Below, in pieces: positions 15,521 to 23,004 of a DNA stretch of 24,735 bases. Position 1 is the stretch's first letter. The number at the start of each line of letters is the position of its first letter. The notes beneath the pieces are model-generated. The model searched no databases. It was given only the letters and a program-made list of their open reading frames with translations, and was not told where the DNA came from. Made by a program: the position numbers and the translations under genes. The stretch covers positions 1-24,735 of the forward strand of contig JBGTLQ010000383.1 in assembly GCA_041744075.1 (NCBI GenBank). The letters are read 5' to 3'. This DNA is from JAJTZA01 sp041744075. Its GTDB lineage: Bacteria > Verrucomicrobiota > Verrucomicrobiia > Chthoniobacterales > Terrimicrobiaceae.

Positions 15521-18500
15521 ATGTCGAATTTTTTCATCAGACGCCCGATTGTTGCGATGGTCATTGCGATCATCACAGTCATCGTCGGTCTTGTCTCGAT
15601 GGCGGGGCTCCCCATTGCCCAGTTTCCCAATATTGTCCCACCTCAGATCCAAGTGGCGACAACCTATGTCGGGGCGGATGCGCTGACCGTCGAGCAGTCG
15701 GTCGCCACGCCCATTGAGCAACAGATGAGCGGGGTGGAGGGCATGGAATACCTGTATTCCGTGAATGCCAGCAATGGGGCGATGACCCTTAATGTGATCT
15801 TTGGCATCGACACCAACCCGACCACCGACCAGATCCTTGCTCAGATGCGCCAAACCCAGGCCGCATCCCAACTGCCCACCGATGTGCGCAATTTTGGCGT
15901 CACTGTGACCCAAGCTTATGCCTCACCGCTCGGTGTGTTTGTTTTGTATTCCCCGGATGATTCTTATGATCCGGTCTTCCTCGCGAACTATGCCTACATA
16001 AATATCAACGACCCCATGACCCGCGTGAACGGTGTTGGTCAGGTGAATATTTATGGCTCGGGTCAATACGCCATGCGCATCTGGGTTGAGCCCGATCGGC
16101 TGGCCACGCTGAATATCACCGTCCCTGACGTCATCAACGCCATCAATGCCCAGAACAATGTGAACCCAGCTGGGCAGGTCGGTGGTGAGCCAGTGCCGGA
16201 CGGTCAATTGTTCACCTATACCGTCAACACGACTGGACGTCTTGTCACGGTGGATGACTTTGAGAACATCGTCATTCGCGCCTCATCCGATGGCGCCATT
16301 GTCCGCGTCAAAGATGTCGCGAAGGTGACCCTTGGTGCTCAATATTACAACCTTAGGGGCCGTTTTAACGGCAAAAATGCGGCCATCGTTTGCGTTTATC
16401 AGCAACCGGGATCCAATGCCGTGGCCACCATGGCGGAAGTCCGCGAGTTGATGAAAACCCTGTCCGCAGAATTCCCCGGCGGCCTTGACTACACAGTGGC
16501 CCTAGATACCACCGAGGCCGTCACCGAGGGCGTGAAAGAAATCATTAAGACCCTTTTTGAGGCGATGATTCTTGTGATGATCGTTGTGTTTATATTCCTG
16601 CAAGGCTGGCGGGCGACTTTGATCCCACTGATCGCGGTGCCGGTTTCCCTGATTGGCACCTTCGCGATTTTCCCGTTGCTTGGATTTTCGATTAACACAC
16701 TTTCCTTGTTTGGATTAGTTTTGGCGATTGGGTTGGTGGTGGATGATGCGATTGTGGTGGTTGAGGCCATTGAAAGTCACATCGAGAAAGGTCTCTCGCC
16801 AAAGGACGCGGCCATTAAGGCGATGTCCCAGGTGTCAGGGCCGGTGGTTGCGATTGCGCTAATTCTTGCCGCGGTGTTTATTCCGACGGTCTTTATTCCC
16901 GGAATCACGGGAGCGATGTATCAGCAGTTTGCGGTGACGATGGCTGTCTCTGTGATCATCTCCGCGTTTAACGCGCTCACACTGAGTCCTGCCTTGGGGG
17001 CACTCCTCCTTCGTCCAAAATCCAAAAAATCCTCCGAAGGAATTCTTGGCAAATTTTTTGGCTGGTTTAACCGGTTTTTCGACAAGGTCACCAATGGCTA
17101 CGCCTCGATCTGCGGCGGGTTGATGCGCAAATTGGTCATTGGGCTTCTCATTCTGGGCGTCCTCTCCGTGACAGGGATTGGTATTGGATCAAAACTTCCC
17201 TCAGGCTTCATTCCTGAAGAAGATCAGGGATATGTCTTCGGGGCTGTCCAACTTCCACGGGCCTCGTCCCTCCAGCAAACCGACTTAGCCTGTAAGGAAG
17301 CCGAAGCGTTGCTGCTAAAAACGCCTGGCGTCGAATATGTGACCTCCGTCGTGGGCTTTAATTTGTTGAGCGCCGTGCAGGCCACCTACAACGGGTTTTT
17401 CTTTATCACTCTTAAGCCATGGGCGGATCGAACGGCCGCGCAGTTGCAGGTGGATGCCATCATGCAGCGCATCAATCGGGAGTTTTCTGGCATGAGCATG
17501 CCAACAGCCGCATTTGCCTTTCCGCCTCCCGCCATCCCTGGCATTGGAACCTCGGGCGGGGTGACTTTTATTTTGGAAGATCGTTCGGGAGGAGATGTCA
17601 AATTTATTGCCGAGAACACCCAGAAGTTTATTCAAGAAGCCTCGAAACGACCGGAGTTTTCGAAGGTGTTCACGACTGCGCTTTGGGATGTTCCTCAAAT
17701 TTACATCGATGTGGACAAGGCCCAAGCCATGGTTCAAGGGGTGAGTCTCTCTGATGCTTACGAAACTCTGCAGGCATTCCTTGGGGGATATTTCGTCAAC
17801 TATTTCAATCGATTCGGACTTCAATGGCAGGTTTATGTGCAGGCCGCAGGGGAGTATCGGACGGACATCAAAAATCTTGGCCTCTTTTACGTGACCAATC
17901 GTGATGGCGATTCAGTGCCGCTGTCTTCCTTCGTGAATGCAAAGGAGAGCTTTGGGCCGGAGTTCACGATGCGATTTAACATGTATCGTTGCTCGCAGAT
18001 CAATGCCTCGGTGGCGGAGGGCTACAGCACGGGTCAGGCCATGGCGGCTTTGGAGGAGGTCTTCAAGGAATCCATGCCCAATGGCATGGGTTACGATTAT
18101 TTTGGCATGTCGTTCCAAGAAAAACAGGCTGCGGAAGGAGTTCCTCCCACCGCGATTTTTGGGCTGTCCCTCTTGTTCGTCTTCCTGATCCTTGCCGCGC
18201 AATACGAAAGTTGGTCACTCCCATTCAGCGTGTTGCTGACCACCCCGATTGCCGTGTTTGGAGCCTTTGCCGCCCTGCTATCCCGCGGGATGCAAAACAA
18301 CCTCTATGCCCAAATTGGACTCTTGATGCTCATCGGTCTTGCCGCCAAAAACGCCATTCTGATCGTCGAGTTTGCCAAGGATGAATACGAAAAAGGCAAG
18401 CCGCTCTTTGAAGCCACCCTGTCTGGGGCCAAACTGCGACTGCGCCCGATTTTGATGACTGCCTTTGCGTTTATCCTTGGCTGTGTGCCTCTGGCCACAG

Positions 18501-18691
18501 CATCGGGCTCTGGGGCTGTCTCTCGAAGAATCCTTGGCACCACGGTCATCGGCGGCATGTTGGCTGCCACATTTATTGCGATCTTTATCATCCCGGTGAC
18601 GTTCTACATCGTTGAGAAATTTTTTGTGGGCAAAAAGCATGACCCCGAGCCCGACGCTCCTCTGCCCTTGGAACCCCCTGCAAAGACCTGA
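15521..18691 (+). CDS. RND-family efflux pump, HAE1 (AcrB-like) permease
   Basis: A 1056-residue inner-membrane proton antiporter of normal length for the hydrophobic/amphiphilic efflux family. The N-terminus 'MSNFFIRRPIVAMVIAI' is the usual start with the first membrane helix. Two large periplasmic loops (about 35-335 and 560-870) separate the twelve helices. The proton-relay pair is present in 'GLVVDDAIVVVEAIE' (Asp408, Asp409), and the matching lysine in 'GLAAKNAILIVEFAKD'. 'SGFIPEEDQGYVF' is the conserved start of the second porter half. Forms an operon with the adaptor upstream. Likely exports drugs, bile-type compounds or lipids; the substrate is not inferable. There is no adjacent local regulator. 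Confidence 0.96.
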   Translation: MSNFFIRRPIVAMVIAIITVIVGLVSMAGLPIAQFPNIVPPQIQVATTYVGADALTVEQSVATPIEQQMSGVEGMEYLYSVNASNGAMTLNVIFGIDTNPTTDQILAQMRQTQAASQLPTDVRNFGVTVTQAYASPLGVFVLYSPDDSYDPVFLANYAYININDPMTRVNGVGQVNIYGSGQYAMRIWVEPDRLATLNITVPDVINAINAQNNVNPAGQVGGEPVPDGQLFTYTVNTTGRLVTVDDFENIVIRASSDGAIVRVKDVAKVTLGAQYYNLRGRFNGKNAAIVCVYQQPGSNAVATMAEVRELMKTLSAEFPGGLDYTVALDTTEAVTEGVKEIIKTLFEAMILVMIVVFIFLQGWRATLIPLIAVPVSLIGTFAIFPLLGFSINTLSLFGLVLAIGLVVDDAIVVVEAIESHIEKGLSPKDAAIKAMSQVSGPVVAIALILAAVFIPTVFIPGITGAMYQQFAVTMAVSVIISAFNALTLSPALGALLLRPKSKKSSEGILGKFFGWFNRFFDKVTNGYASICGGLMRKLVIGLLILGVLSVTGIGIGSKLPSGFIPEEDQGYVFGAVQLPRASSLQQTDLACKEAEALLLKTPGVEYVTSVVGFNLLSAVQATYNGFFFITLKPWADRTAAQLQVDAIMQRINREFSGMSMPTAAFAFPPPAIPGIGTSGGVTFILEDRSGGDVKFIAENTQKFIQEASKRPEFSKVFTTALWDVPQIYIDVDKAQAMVQGVSLSDAYETLQAFLGGYFVNYFNRFGLQWQVYVQAAGEYRTDIKNLGLFYVTNRDGDSVPLSSFVNAKESFGPEFTMRFNMYRCSQINASVAEGYSTGQAMAALEEVFKESMPNGMGYDYFGMSFQEKQAAEGVPPTAIFGLSLLFVFLILAAQYESWSLPFSVLLTTPIAVFGAFAALLSRGMQNNLYAQIGLLMLIGLAAKNAILIVEFAKDEYEKGKPLFEATLSGAKLRLRPILMTAFAFILGCVPLATASGSGAVSRRILGTTVIGGMLAATFIAIFIIPVTFYIVEKFFVGKKHDPEPDAPLPLEPPAKT

Positions 18692-18721
18692 AAAGGCTGG
18701 AATTCTCCGCCGGTTGCAGGA

Positions 18722-19297
18722 ATGATGTCCAACTGCATGATCGCTGATATTGGAAAGGTCTTATTTCATGAATCCACCATCCTTGCCAGGTTGGATGAGA
18801 TTGCTGCTGAAATCACCAAGGACTACCGGGGGCGGGAGATCACCGTCGTCGGCATCCTCAATGGGAGTTGTTTATTTCTCGGAGATTTGTTGCGGCGGAT
18901 TCCCCTTCCTCTCAAAGTCGATTGCCTGGCGGTTGCCAGCTATCATGGAGGCACCAAATCATCCGGCACGGTGTCTTTCCGTCAGCAAGAACTCCCCGAT
19001 GTGGCCGGACGGGATGTGCTCATCGTTGACGATATTCTTGACACGGGGCGCACGTTGTCCGCCGTGAAACGAACCTTCATGAACACGGAATCTGTCGGCA
19101 GCGTTCGCTCCTGCGTGCTTCTCGATAAGAACGTTCCCAGAGAGGAAGACGTGACATCGGATTATGTCGGTTTCACGATCCCAAACGAATTTGTTGTCGG
19201 GTACGGCCTTGATTATATGGGGCACTACCGCAACCTGCCATTCATCGGCGTTCTCACCGAAGAAGCCATCGCACGCAAGGGGGCTTCCTTGGGATGA
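18722..19297 (+). CDS. hpt: Hypoxanthine phosphoribosyltransferase
   Basis: 191 residues, the usual size. It converts hypoxanthine or guanine with PRPP to IMP or GMP in purine salvage. The PRPP-binding motif 'VLIVDDILDTGRTL' is at residues 99-112, and the flexible-loop segment 'SYHGGTKSSG' (73-82) and 'FTIPNEFVVGYGLDY' are characteristic of Hpt rather than other phosphoribosyltransferases. Two ATGs stand in tandem (18722 and 18725); AGGA directly before them favours the second by spacing, a difference of one residue. First gene of a compact + strand run and 30 nt after the RND pump. Its stop overlaps the next start as ATGA. Confidence 0.96.
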   Translation: MMSNCMIADIGKVLFHESTILARLDEIAAEITKDYRGREITVVGILNGSCLFLGDLLRRIPLPLKVDCLAVASYHGGTKSSGTVSFRQQELPDVAGRDVLIVDDILDTGRTLSAVKRTFMNTESVGSVRSCVLLDKNVPREEDVTSDYVGFTIPNEFVVGYGLDYMGHYRNLPFIGVLTEEAIARKGASLG

Positions 19298-20457
19298 AAA
19301 GAGGCAAAAACCACTTGCAAGAAGTTATTTCCGAACGCAACGTTGCACCGATGATTCGTTCCCTGTGCCTTGGATTGTTCCTGATATTTGCCTTCGTCGC
19401 GACCAGCGCTGCAAGCTGGAACGTCGTGACTCATGAAGGCCGACGATTTGTTCCTATTGATGACGTGGCGAAGTTTTACAAAATGAATCGATCGGTGACC
19501 GGCAAAAACGCCTTTCGGTTGTCCGCTTCGGGGCGGAGCATTGAGGGCAAAGTCCACGCCCGGGATATCCGCATCAACGGCGTCAAATACGTGCTCTGTT
19601 TTCCCATCGCTAGCAAAAATGGCAATCCGCTGATCTCTGCCATGGATGTCACCAAAATCATCGAGCCGGTCCTGCGTCCCCAAAAAATCAAAAATGCCAC
19701 CTCTGTGAAAACAGTGATCTTGGATCCCGGTCATGGAGGACATGATAGCGGGGCAACCGGCCCGCTGGGACGTGAAAAAGAAGCTGCACTCGACGTGGCG
19801 CTGCGTGCAAAAAGACTGCTTGAGGCCAAAGGGTTTCAGGTCCTCATGACGCGTTCCACGGATGTGTTTATCCCTTTGGAAAAACGGTCCGCCTTTGCCA
19901 ACCGCTTCAAGAATGCCGTTTTTGTGAGCATCCACTTCAACAAAAGCAAAGGAACCTCTGGAACAGGGATTGAGACCTACTGCTTGGCTCCACGGGGGGT
20001 TCCATCCATGGATGAAGAAAACCTGAGTTACAGTGATTTAAAATTGCACCCCGGCCATGCCAGAGACCCCGAGAATGTCGCTTTGGCCACTGCTGTCCAC
20101 GCCTCGATGGTCCGCCGGATTGCCCTGCCCGACCGTGGCATCAAGCGCGCACGCTTCCATGTGATCCGCGCAACGTCCATCCCCAGCATTCTGGTTGAGG
20201 GAGGGTTCATGAACAATCCCACCGACAGCCGCATGATCTCAGGAGCCCCGTTTCGTCAAAAGATGGCTGAAGCCATTGCGTCAGGTGTGGTGCTTTTTCG
20301 CGGGGCTGTTACTGGTGTGACACAATTTCAGCAGCCCTCCGCCGTGGCCTCCGCCGCGGATTCCACCAGCGTTCCAAACTTGGCGCGCGGAACCATCGGG
20401 GCAGATACCGATGCCTCCTCCGCCATTCAAGCGGCGGCACAGGCCCTCGCCAATTAG
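19294..20457 (+). CDS. N-acetylmuramoyl-L-alanine amidase (Amidase_3 family)
   Basis: 387 residues. A zinc amidase that cuts the bond between muramic acid and the stem peptide in peptidoglycan, acting in the periplasm. Zinc and catalytic residues are in place: 'LDPGHGGHDSGATG' (His147), 'GREKEAAL' (Glu161), 'VSIHFN' (His214) and 'LVEGGFMNN' (Glu302). Residues about 42-130 form a small N-terminal domain, perhaps of the copper-amine-oxidase-N type found in other amidases. A hydrophobic signal sequence follows Met20. The ATG at 19294 overlaps the hpt stop (ATGA) and has AAGGGGG upstream, but gives an unusually long n-region. The ATG at 19351 gives a standard signal peptide without a ribosome site. 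The C-terminal 50 residues are Ala/Ser-rich and probably flexible. Confidence 0.93.
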   Translation: MKRGKNHLQEVISERNVAPMIRSLCLGLFLIFAFVATSAASWNVVTHEGRRFVPIDDVAKFYKMNRSVTGKNAFRLSASGRSIEGKVHARDIRINGVKYVLCFPIASKNGNPLISAMDVTKIIEPVLRPQKIKNATSVKTVILDPGHGGHDSGATGPLGREKEAALDVALRAKRLLEAKGFQVLMTRSTDVFIPLEKRSAFANRFKNAVFVSIHFNKSKGTSGTGIETYCLAPRGVPSMDEENLSYSDLKLHPGHARDPENVALATAVHASMVRRIALPDRGIKRARFHVIRATSIPSILVEGGFMNNPTDSRMISGAPFRQKMAEAIASGVVLFRGAVTGVTQFQQPSAVASAADSTSVPNLARGTIGADTDASSAIQAAAQALAN

Positions 20458-20470
20458 CTTCGCCACCGTA

Positions 20471-21307
20471 ATGGAATCAGTGGAATCTCCTGATCCGAGG
20501 TTGGACCCCATCGGAGTTTTTGATTCCGGCATTGGTGGATTAACCGTTGCGGCCGCATTGCGGGAACACCTGCCCTCGGAACACATCCTCTACATTGGTG
20601 ACACGGCCCGGGTTCCCTATGGTGGAAAAAGCCGCCGCACCGTGGAACGATACGGGATCGAAATTGGCGGACTCCTGCTCGCTGAAAATGCCAAGGTGAT
20701 TATTGTGGCCTGCAACACCGCCTCCGCACTGGCTGTCCCCCGCATGCAAAAGGTTTTTAATGTTCCCGTGCAGGGCGTGGTCCGCCCCGGCGCCGCAGCC
20801 GCTGTGGCCAATACCAAAAATGGGAAGGTCGGCGTCATAGGAACCCGAGCCACCGTGGCCAGCGCCGCTTACGAACAGGCCATCCATGCGATCAATCCCG
20901 AGGTTTCCGTCTTCAGCGAAGCCTGCCCTCTGCTTGTGCCGCTCATCGAAGAGGGCTTGTTTGAGGACCCCATCACCGATCAGGTCCTTGCCAGATATTT
21001 GAAGCCACTTCTGCAAGAGGGCATCGACACATTGGTTCTTGGCTGCACCCATTATCCGCTGGCCTATGATGCCATTGCACGGGCAGCAGGCCCAGATGTT
21101 TCGTTGGTCGATTCCGCCGAAAACTGTGCCCTCGCCATCCGGCATCTTCTCACCGAAAAAAACCTCCTCGCCCCCACCGAGATTCTGGGCCGTTTGGATG
21201 TTTCCCTCACAGATGCCACAGAAGGATTCCTCCGCACCGCAGAAAAATCGCTCGGCCTGCAAATCGGAGATGTTCAACTCCGCGCCGTACAATCCTCGGA
21301 ATCCTGA
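20471..21307 (+). CDS. murI: Glutamate racemase
   Basis: 278 residues, normal for MurI. It interconverts L- and D-glutamate, supplying D-Glu for the peptidoglycan stem, in the cytoplasm. The paired catalytic cysteines are in 'VACNTASALA' (Cys81) and 'LGCTHYPL' (Cys192). 'IGVFDSGIGGLTV' at the N-terminus and 'YIGDTARVPYG' are family signatures. The start at 20471 fits the family's N-terminus; the frame is open to 20411, but that would overlap the amidase gene and add an Arg/Pro-rich stretch. It follows the amidase by 13 nt and joins the Nudix gene without a gap, so it sits in one operon with other cell-envelope and nucleotide genes. Confidence 0.97.
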   Translation: MESVESPDPRLDPIGVFDSGIGGLTVAAALREHLPSEHILYIGDTARVPYGGKSRRTVERYGIEIGGLLLAENAKVIIVACNTASALAVPRMQKVFNVPVQGVVRPGAAAAVANTKNGKVGVIGTRATVASAAYEQAIHAINPEVSVFSEACPLLVPLIEEGLFEDPITDQVLARYLKPLLQEGIDTLVLGCTHYPLAYDAIARAAGPDVSLVDSAENCALAIRHLLTEKNLLAPTEILGRLDVSLTDATEGFLRTAEKSLGLQIGDVQLRAVQSSES

Positions 21308-21781
21308 ATGCCTGCCGACGACCCTTCTCCCGACCTCTACCGCCCCAACGTGGCAATTATCCTTCGCAATGCCAGCGGCAAAATCCTCATCTGCGAACGA
21401 TCGGATTGGCCGGGATGCTGGCAATTCCCTCAGGGGGGGGTCAAACGCAGGGAGAGCCCTGACGAAGCCCTTGAGCGCGAGGTGTTGGAAGAACTCGGTT
21501 TGCCAGCTTCTGCGTACAAAGTGATCGCCTCGAAAGGCCCTTACTGCTACGCGTTTGCTGACGGGGCCAGGAAAAAAGGTTGGATCGGCCAAGCCCAGAC
21601 TTATTTTCTCGCAGAATTAACTGACGCAAACGCCGTCATCAAACTCGATGGGGCCGCACCAGAATTCCGGGATTCCCGATGGATTCCTCCTCACGATTTC
21701 AAACTGGCTGGCATTCCCGCCATGAAACACGAGGTTTACCGAAAGGTTTTTGCTGACTTTTTTAACCTGCGCATCTCATAA
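21308..21781 (+). CDS. Nudix hydrolase, RppH-like
   Basis: 157 residues. The Nudix box GX5EX7REUXEEXGU is complete at about residues 43-65 ('GGVKRRESPDEALEREVLEE' then 'LGL'). 'YRPNVAIILRNASGKILICE' and 'WQFPQGGV' match the RNA pyrophosphohydrolase (RppH) / diadenosine polyphosphate hydrolase branch. The likely role is removal of pyrophosphate from the 5' end of mRNA, which starts decay, or hydrolysis of Ap4A. The ATG directly follows the murI stop, so translation is probably coupled. It is RppH-like in size and motifs, but the exact substrate is not proven by sequence. Confidence 0.88.
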   Translation: MPADDPSPDLYRPNVAIILRNASGKILICERSDWPGCWQFPQGGVKRRESPDEALEREVLEELGLPASAYKVIASKGPYCYAFADGARKKGWIGQAQTYFLAELTDANAVIKLDGAAPEFRDSRWIPPHDFKLAGIPAMKHEVYRKVFADFFNLRIS

Positions 21782-21791
21782 CACCTGACTT

Positions 21792-22247
21792 ATGGAAATT
21801 GGAGACGACGAACGATTTATGGACGAGGCGCTGCGGCAGGCCCGCAAAGCCTACGCGGCTGATGAGGTCCCGGTGGGTGCTGTGATCGTGCGGCACGGCG
21901 AAATCCTTGCCAAGGCATGGAATCAGGTGGAAATGCTCAAGGACGCCACGGCTCATGCCGAAATGCTCGCCATCACCATCGCAGAAAATGCCATTGAGGA
22001 TTGGCGTCTCAACGAGTGTGATCTCTACGTCACCAAAGAACCCTGCCCAATGTGCGCTGGTGCCATCGTTCATGCCCGCTTGAGGCGGGTGATCTTTGGT
22101 TGCCCGGACCCCAAAGGTGGTGCAGCCGGTGGACTAATCAACATTCTCCAACTTCCCGGCCTCAATCACCAATGCGAAATCACGGGAAACGTCCGCTCCG
22201 CAGAATCCGCAGCTCTCCTCAGAGAATTTTTTGTAGCCAGACGCTAA
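21792..22247 (+). CDS. tadA: tRNA-specific adenosine deaminase
   Basis: 151 residues. It deaminates adenosine-34 to inosine in tRNA-Arg(ACG). The zinc site is complete: 'HAE' (His55, Glu57 as proton donor) and 'PCPMCAG' (Cys85, Cys88). The N-terminus 'DERFMDEALRQARKAYAADEVPVGAVIV' (residues 6-33) and 'VTKEPCPMCAGAIVHARLRR' (80-99) are typical of TadA rather than guanine or cytosine deaminases. It starts 10 nt after the Nudix gene and closes the five-gene run; a possible terminator and a dispersed repeat follow. Confidence 0.95.
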   Translation: MEIGDDERFMDEALRQARKAYAADEVPVGAVIVRHGEILAKAWNQVEMLKDATAHAEMLAITIAENAIEDWRLNECDLYVTKEPCPMCAGAIVHARLRRVIFGCPDPKGGAAGGLINILQLPGLNHQCEITGNVRSAESAALLREFFVARR

Positions 22248-22250
22248 TCC

Positions 22251-22266
22251 AGCGCCAGCGCTTTTT
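22251..22266 (+). terminator. Possible weak intrinsic terminator after tadA
   Basis: A short GC stem (AGCG and CGCT around CCAG) followed by TTTT, 3 nt after the tadA stop. The stem is only 4 bp, so efficiency is doubtful, but position and orientation fit the end of the operon. Confidence 0.35.
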
Positions 22267-22270
22267 GATT

Positions 22271-22314
22271 GGGTAGGGCGCGGCAGTCCCTTGCCCGCCC
22301 ACTTTTTGCCTTCC
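22271..22314 (+). repeat. Dispersed repeat copy E
   Basis: 43 nt from 22272 match 1200-1242 with one difference, 21 kb away. This copy is solitary, without the inverted partner seen at the other two sites. It lies in the 180-nt gap between tadA and the PAS-protein start; nothing else was recognised in that gap apart from the possible terminator. Confidence 0.85.
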
Positions 22315-22428
22315 GTAGTCTCACTATCACCCACGATCGCGACAATCGCACCCAACCTCACTCGCTATGATGGAATAATCTTTCCGCCACTGCATCCCGA
22401 TGTCAGTGTTAGGCGTTACATCTCTATT

Positions 22429-22908
22429 ATGATTGCCGTCATGCCCTATCTCAACGAAGATGGAAAGAATTCGTCTTCCCGAATCCCTTCAGTCGGAATT
22501 GATCGTTTGATTGAAGATCTCGCCCTGCAGAGTCGTGACGATTCGGTGCCAGCACCAGAGGCGGTCAAGCGCCATGTGCTTCAACGGATCGATCAAGAGC
22601 CCGCCCGCGTGGAAACCGATCTCAAGGGGAAAATTCAAGCGATTAACCCGGCGTTTTCCGGACTTTGCGGCTACTCTTTCCAAGAAGTGAAGGGCCGTAA
22701 GCCTGGAACTTTTTTACAAGGCGCAGACACTGACCCCGCTGCTGTTCAAGCCCTGCGTGATGCCATCGCCGCTTTGTGCCCGGTGGAGGTCACACTCACG
22801 AACTACCACAAGGACGGCTCGCCTTACGATGTTTGGATCTCCATCACCCCCCGGGTTGATGCCGATGGAAAAGTGGTCGGATTCAGTGCCATCGAGAAAA
22901 AGCTCTAA
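22429..22908 (+). CDS. Single PAS-domain protein (LOV-like fold without the flavin cysteine)
   Basis: 159 residues from the ATG at 22429, or 155 from the ATG at 22441; neither has a clear ribosome site. The open frame extends back into the dispersed repeat, which is unlikely to be coding. Residues about 58-157 form one PAS domain: 'INPAFSGLCGYSFQEVKGRK' (72-91), 'FLQGADTDPAAVQALRDAI' (95-113), 'NYHKDGSPYDVWISITPRVD' (125-144) and 'GFSAIEKKL'. The 'GR...FLQG' pattern is that of LOV/PAS_9 domains, but the photoactive cysteine is absent ('GRKPGTFLQG'), so blue-light adduct chemistry is not expected. The protein ends right after the PAS fold with no kinase, GGDEF or HTH output, so it must act through a partner. 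The N-terminal 50 residues are not recognised. Confidence 0.8.
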   Translation: MIAVMPYLNEDGKNSSSRIPSVGIDRLIEDLALQSRDDSVPAPEAVKRHVLQRIDQEPARVETDLKGKIQAINPAFSGLCGYSFQEVKGRKPGTFLQGADTDPAAVQALRDAIAALCPVEVTLTNYHKDGSPYDVWISITPRVDADGKVVGFSAIEKKL

Positions 22909-22914
22909 TTCGGC

Positions 22915-22998
22915 CTTTTCTGGCGTAGAGGAATTTGAAACAAATTTCTTCGGACTTGAGTCCCTGAACGATAGAAACATGTTCCTCTACGAGAAAAG
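22915..22998. repeat. 84-nt inverted-repeat element between convergent genes
   Basis: The outer arms pair over 17 bp: CTTTTCT plus CGTAGAGGAA (2-nt bulge between) on the left, TTCCTCTACG plus AGAAAAG on the right. Inside are two further hairpins, AATTTG/CAAATT with a 3-nt loop and GGACT/AGTCC with a 2-nt gap. The overall fold is a multi-branched structure. It lies between the PAS gene stop and the stop of the opposing TPR gene and could end transcription from both sides, though no clear U-run follows. It could also be a small mobile-type repeat. Confidence 0.6.
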
Positions 22999-23004
22999 CG
23001 AAGC

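Noticed and set aside
20540..21592. A 350-codon open frame on the - strand, opposite murI and the Nudix gene
   Set aside because: Both + strand genes have complete catalytic motifs; the antisense translation has no familiar motif and spans two genes.
22291..22428. Upstream start of the PAS protein inside the dispersed repeat
   Set aside because: The TTG at 22291 is within the repeat, and the extra 46 residues resemble nothing; the ATG at 22429 is the first sensible start.
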